A DNA stretch of 23,418 bases from a virus: positions 1 to 23,418 of the IMG/VR virus record IMGVR_UViG_3300010370_000255; one strand, written 5' to 3'. Made by a program: the position numbers and the translations under genes. Positions 19,901 through 23,418 of the stretch are shown one piece after another (positions within the stretch are counted from its first letter, which is position 1; every line of letters begins with the position of its first letter). The notes under the pieces are model-generated. The model saw nothing but the letters and a program-made list of their open reading frames with translations, was not told where the DNA came from and made no database searches.

Positions 19901-22900
19901 AAAATTACGACGAACTTCTGGCGGCAGCGTATCGCCAAATGGCCAAAGAAACATCAGATCAATTTGACGCCTTACCTCTTAATTATTCTTTTCACAGGGC
20001 CGGAGAAGGTGACTACGCAAATAGCGGTCAAATGGTCGCCGACGTTCACGGTAATAAACATCTGTTTGTCTATCAAGGTGGAGACAAGCATGATTTCTTG
20101 CACAATGTAGACCCTCAAACAGGTCTCAACGAAAATGAAAAGTTTCGCGCTGTTCACGACGCATTTGGTCATGCTTTATTGGGCAATACATTTGGTCCTC
20201 AAGGGGAAGAACGCGCTTGGGGCGTACACTCGCAAATGTATAGCCCTCTTGCTCGTCTTGCGATGACATCTGAAACGCGCGGACAAAATAGTTGGGTTAA
20301 TTACACGCCTGCAAATGTGGAAGTTTGGGAAAAATTACATCAAATTGATAGCCGTATGGCTGATTTGAGAAGACGCGGTGACCACGCGGCTATGGATGAA
20401 TTAAAGCAAGCAAGAAAAGATATTATGTCTGAGTGGACATATGCTCCAAATAAAGCTGTTCTTATGCCGCCAGAGTTTCTTAGTACCGAATACACTGGTG
20501 AAATGCCAAATTATATTCAATCTTTAATGCGTCCTGATCCGTCAACGACGTTTGCTTCTCCGGCTACGCATTATAGTTTTGACCCAAGTCTTCAGATTAC
20601 TGACCCTGCGCGTTATGGAACAAACAAAAAAGTACTTGGTCAAGAGCGCGGAAGATTAGAAAGCGACATAAAGCCAAGAACATATTTTTATCTTGGTGAA
20701 CCGGGAGCAGTTACACCCGAGCCAAATGTTGGAACGTCTCGCTATCGCGCAGAAATAGGCAATCTGTACAATCAAGCAGAAGACCCTATTAAACTTGCTC
20801 GCATGACAAGAATATTAAACACAAATTCTCCTCTTGGAACATTTAACCCCGGCGTTACTGAAACAGCAACAGCCGCAAATGATTTGGACAGGTTGTTGAA
20901 AATGTATGGCTATTCAGGTCTCGCAGATACATCATCAGGATACCCAACTGCTTATGTATTTAATCCTGTTCCTGTTCAGAGATACGCAGACGGCGGACGC
21001 GCTGAATATGCGTCGAAGGGCGCAGTTAAAGAAGACGATGAAATTAGATCAGCATTAGACATTGCTCGTCAAATAGAAGACCCCGCCAATCGTATTGAAG
21101 CGGACATTCGTGCGTTAACTCAAAACCTTTCAGGATTAGACATAGCATCCGCGTTCCCAGCATTTAGCACGGGTTTGCCACAACGACCTCAAGTTGGCGG
21201 CGCGGGGCTTATTCCATCGCGGCCAGCAAACATTCCAGAACAAATTACTGTTTTGCGTCCGACTGTCGATAATCCGCAGCGCATGGCGTATCCTTTAATT
21301 TATGAAAATCCAAAAACAATTGCTGCAAAGGCAGCCGCAAATGTCGCTCCAGAAGACGAGGCGTTGAAGCGTTTATTTGGAGTTACTCGTGATGATCTTT
21401 ACCAAATGAGCAAAGGTCGCATGGGGACTGCGGTTCCAGATATTAATCTTGGCAAAGGTAAAACACCTGAGCCTGTTGAATCAATTATGAACCAGCGCAA
21501 TGCTCAACGTCTAATTGATACACTAGCAGAAGCCGAAAAGTATCCTCATCTCACAAGAGGTATGGATGCTTGGTATACTTCTGATCCAATGTATCAACGG
21601 CTTGTTCAATTAGTTGGAAAAGAAGCAGCAGATAGAAGATTTTCGCAAATCAACACAAGAACAGGAATGATGTCGCCGGGTTCAGACGTTGATACTGAAA
21701 TTAATCGCGGTTTTGCTGCGGATTATATGATTTCACAGGGACGTTTTCCTGAATTTCAAAAATTTGGCGGCATGAGTTTAGAAGGCAGACCAAAAGACTT
21801 TCCAAAAGAAATTGAAAGGGTTTTAGGTCACCCATATCATTCAACATCTCATGTGGGTCCGCTTTCAAAATACATTCAATCCGGTGAAGTAGATATGACT
21901 TCGCCAAAAGTTCCCTTGTATATACAATCATCAAATGTTCCTGAACTTGGCCAGCAAACACGTTGGCCTGTTCCCGATGCTCATTTCACACGAGCGAGTG
22001 CATTGGCAGACACAAGGACAGCATCTGATTTCAAACCGTCAATGAAAATGTCCGAGTATCGTCCATTTGGTGAGTGGTATTATCAAAATGTTGCCCAGCC
22101 CCTTGGGTTAGAAGGCGTTCCCGCGCAGGGTCGTCAGTGGGGAACATTTGCACATGCAACGGGTGTAAAAACACCAATTGGTGCGCCAAAATTAGAACTT
22201 ATTGCAAAACATATGATGGATGCGGCGCGGTATCACGATATAGAGCCTGAAGTGATGCGTGATCTAATTTTAATGGGCGAAAAATACGAAAGAGGGGGCC
22301 GCACTATGGGCAACAATGCAATAGACAACGCAATCCGTGTTGCTCGGTTATCCGATGACAAGATTGATATGCCGAAATCTTTAAAAGAACTTCAAAATTG
22401 GAAAAAAACGCATCCGTCAAAAGGATCAATGGATAAAGCATTTTCTGCCCGTGCTTTTGGTTTTGAAGGAGCGCCTTCGGTAGCAATGCCTGCTAACATT
22501 GATGAACTATTAGCCTATCTTCGCGGTCAACGCGCTTCTGGCGGCAGAGCGGCGTTTGGATTTGGTGGCGACTCCGATGCCGCTGAAGGTTCATCATATA
22601 CTGAAAACATCAGAAATGATTATACGCCTAGTTTCCGTGAAGCAGAAACACAGTCCATGAACGATTTGGAAAGGGCATATAACACAGGCGAAATATCACG
22701 ACCGACTGAGCGTGATTCAACATATATTGGACAAACCAATCGTGGCTTGCCAGAGGATTACACGCCAGCAGTAGACGTTGGACCGTATAGTTTTGGCAAT
22801 ACTGGTGTTACTTACGATGCCGGAACATCTAATCCTCCGACAAACATCCGTGAATATACGCGCCAACGTCTAGAAACAACGCCTGATGATCTTTATCAGG

Positions 22901-23418
22901 CGGCGTCAAATCCAAGTTTGTATTACGGCATGGGCTATCCTAGCACGGTAGGAATACAACCTACACGAGCGGGTGCCGCTGGATTGCTTGGTACATTATA
23001 TGGCGAAAGCGAGTATGATCCGACCGCAATTAATTCTGAATCTGGCGCCGTTGGTATGGCTCAATATCTTGGTTCAAGAAAAGAAGATTTCTTGAGAGCA
23101 ATGGGTATTGATACTCGGCGTCCTACAGATGCAGAATTGAAAGACAAATTGGCCGACACACAAACCCGTCAGATGGGCTATATCATCAATGAAATGTTGA
23201 AAGAGCCATCGTATGAATTGTCAGAAAAACAATATCTTACGGGAACAAATCCTGAAAAAGTTGCAGGTGTAATAACCAAAAACTTTGAAAGACCTTCAGA
23301 GCAAGAAATTATTGATTCTGCCGCCCGTCGAGCCGCCGAAGCCTTGTCAATTTATTCAGGCGAGCCGCCGACATTGTCTGATACATTCACAGGATCACCT
23401 GCCGCAAATGCAACAGGG
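16996..23418 (+). CDS. Giant multidomain virion/ejected protein with tail-lysozyme domain (3' truncated)
   Basis: Open from ATG 16996 (after GTGGGGA) to the window edge without a stop: at least 2,141 residues. Regions in order: (1) about 156-690, with GLYSHGAEAAMALPQ (165), EEVQSDWGQ (396-404), GWTDLALKRVL (from about 500), WTPGAEQVKRYDL (523-535) and EYYDKILP (610-617). (2) About 730-1170, with FRAVHDAFGH (1050-1059), GEERAWGVH and ETRGQNSW (1093-1100). (3) About 1190-1330, with THYSF (1191) and RTYFYLGE (1228). (4) About 1430-1760, with SPGSDVDTE (1560-1568), DAHFTR (1661) and PIGAPKLE (1727-1734). (5) A phage tail-lysozyme-like domain, GLLGTLYGESEYDP (1996, Glu2004) and SGAVGMAQYLGSRK. These blocks recur in giant polyvalent phage proteins, thought to be ejected into the cell. 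Each block's enzymatic activity, except peptidoglycan cleavage by (5), is unknown. Confidence 0.88.
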   Translation, partial: MADNLSDDAIKRAVLAARKPSNLVTEADIEQPSIAETLYDIGAAIPSAVSRYVSSVPERFSAATERVKQMSPSEIASTIGSTAKSMIVDPAVQAFTAPGRAYRGEISQEQMLPEALNFTGMTTLGGIPASALERSGGMMLGTSGTRMLPEAAAVELAKRQLSPVGLYSHGAEAAMALPQSTGSVDQMIAMLRKQSGVTEAELKNAGLLTEEGRVNPDWLAKGKIGREDIASHLQSRMPQVEETVLKNKYDYPYTTDDEWNSAIQAATDSGNYSEAMRLRRAWNESEGLGKKGSPKYASYTLPDGKNYREVLLRVPDKTTTHYLAQNKYGASGGPFNTQEEALSFAGEGGQVLPQIKNEGYNKKLFKSSHWDEPNILAHIRMADRTGPNGEKILHIEEVQSDWGQKGKKEGFANANDEKEYYNFINDMRERVRNQSFTETVNAGLDPERAKNLIDKIMSTMKPHELATYLGENEKLHDMFAKYTKSIKGLPSAPYVTSTSGWTDLALKRVLKEAAEGGYDKVVWTPGAEQVKRYDLSKSLSKIAYNPDTGYFQALDLNGNPAINQKIETSKLPDLVGKETAEKLLSQKPNNLGVHQLETSDLTIGGEGMKEYYDKILPKRLQEIVKRHDKNAKIGSHNVWDKYDVVDAEGKIIFTHTNPEYAQNDAHFLGIVNDVSVKKSPMEMLGIDITPQMRESILKGQGAFMKGGRVGFAEGGDSLVDRSKLPGATIKPYEPTWKDRIANLLLGGEMPSAERERFVEGLVGSRGMGSTGVSVSDFVPLVGQVLPTQEALKQGDYKTAAMTSLPMGGALGSTIKNAENAAIRKLLYETAQHGPFFRVTPTKIQEGERLAGEAGQAIWPDTPADVRRIAESRGHPAYGTTKYESATGKETLIMPPEEENIPLQVANQYVASLGLSPVKQTEMPRSSLAKQGAIGRVYTTAVEGSPEYKTAVFDAYSRMMPEVIEQSGAKNYDELLAAAYRQMAKETSDQFDALPLNYSFHRAGEGDYANSGQMVADVHGNKHLFVYQGGDKHDFLHNVDPQTGLNENEKFRAVHDAFGHALLGNTFGPQGEERAWGVHSQMYSPLARLAMTSETRGQNSWVNYTPANVEVWEKLHQIDSRMADLRRRGDHAAMDELKQARKDIMSEWTYAPNKAVLMPPEFLSTEYTGEMPNYIQSLMRPDPSTTFASPATHYSFDPSLQITDPARYGTNKKVLGQERGRLESDIKPRTYFYLGEPGAVTPEPNVGTSRYRAEIGNLYNQAEDPIKLARMTRILNTNSPLGTFNPGVTETATAANDLDRLLKMYGYSGLADTSSGYPTAYVFNPVPVQRYADGGRAEYASKGAVKEDDEIRSALDIARQIEDPANRIEADIRALTQNLSGLDIASAFPAFSTGLPQRPQVGGAGLIPSRPANIPEQITVLRPTVDNPQRMAYPLIYENPKTIAAKAAANVAPEDEALKRLFGVTRDDLYQMSKGRMGTAVPDINLGKGKTPEPVESIMNQRNAQRLIDTLAEAEKYPHLTRGMDAWYTSDPMYQRLVQLVGKEAADRRFSQINTRTGMMSPGSDVDTEINRGFAADYMISQGRFPEFQKFGGMSLEGRPKDFPKEIERVLGHPYHSTSHVGPLSKYIQSGEVDMTSPKVPLYIQSSNVPELGQQTRWPVPDAHFTRASALADTRTASDFKPSMKMSEYRPFGEWYYQNVAQPLGLEGVPAQGRQWGTFAHATGVKTPIGAPKLELIAKHMMDAARYHDIEPEVMRDLILMGEKYERGGRTMGNNAIDNAIRVARLSDDKIDMPKSLKELQNWKKTHPSKGSMDKAFSARAFGFEGAPSVAMPANIDELLAYLRGQRASGGRAAFGFGGDSDAAEGSSYTENIRNDYTPSFREAETQSMNDLERAYNTGEISRPTERDSTYIGQTNRGLPEDYTPAVDVGPYSFGNTGVTYDAGTSNPPTNIREYTRQRLETTPDDLYQAASNPSLYYGMGYPSTVGIQPTRAGAAGLLGTLYGESEYDPTAINSESGAVGMAQYLGSRKEDFLRAMGIDTRRPTDAELKDKLADTQTRQMGYIINEMLKEPSYELSEKQYLTGTNPEKVAGVITKNFERPSEQEIIDSAARRAAEALSIYSGEPPTLSDTFTGSPAANATG

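Overview
The window is part of a tailed double-stranded DNA phage genome, free or integrated. Every convincing gene reads on the + strand, and most are packed with overlapping stop/start codons. The portal is of the P22-like (podovirus) type, and a multidomain virion protein of at least 2,141 residues carries a lysozyme-like domain. The host cannot be fixed from sequence alone; the Shine-Dalgarno sites and perfect TTATCCACA boxes suggest a Gram-negative, probably proteobacterial, host. No integrase, rRNA, tRNA or CRISPR array was seen.

Layout. (1) 1-2600: replication genes: the end of a DnaA domain IV-like protein, a superfamily 2 helicase with a zinc ribbon, and a zinc-ribbon/Toprim primase. 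(2) 2550-7690: about 18 small, mostly unrecognised genes, including an NPPF-type DNA methyltransferase, a one-helix membrane protein and an AT-hook/coiled-coil protein. Three related promoter-plus-hairpin leaders (near 2773, 3508 and 4431) drive genes here; two have a perfect DnaA box just upstream. (3) 7690-9870: small and large terminase subunits. (4) 9870-11280: a small conserved protein, a protein with a RAMP/Cas7-like glycine-rich end, and a partner gene with a WDD motif. (5) 11281-12140: about 860 bases of degenerate G-rich pentanucleotide repeats with no credible gene. (6) 12160-14254: a TET-associated-type glycosyltransferase with its small companion gene, then a secreted protein and a two-helix membrane protein. 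(7) 14255-14547: a regulatory gap with hairpins, direct repeats and a good sigma70-like promoter. (8) 14548 to the end: portal, a tiny membrane protein, and the giant protein, which runs off the window.

How it fits together: the DnaA-like protein, helicase and primase probably replicate the genome, and the DnaA boxes downstream could be an origin or tie early transcription to replication. The glycosyltransferase pair and the methyltransferase point to chemically modified phage DNA. The giant protein looks like an ejected internal virion protein that opens the cell wall and delivers several enzymatic domains. The most unusual parts are the pentamer array next to the RAMP-like gene pair, the repeated DnaA-box promoters, and the giant protein with its recurring GGR linkers.
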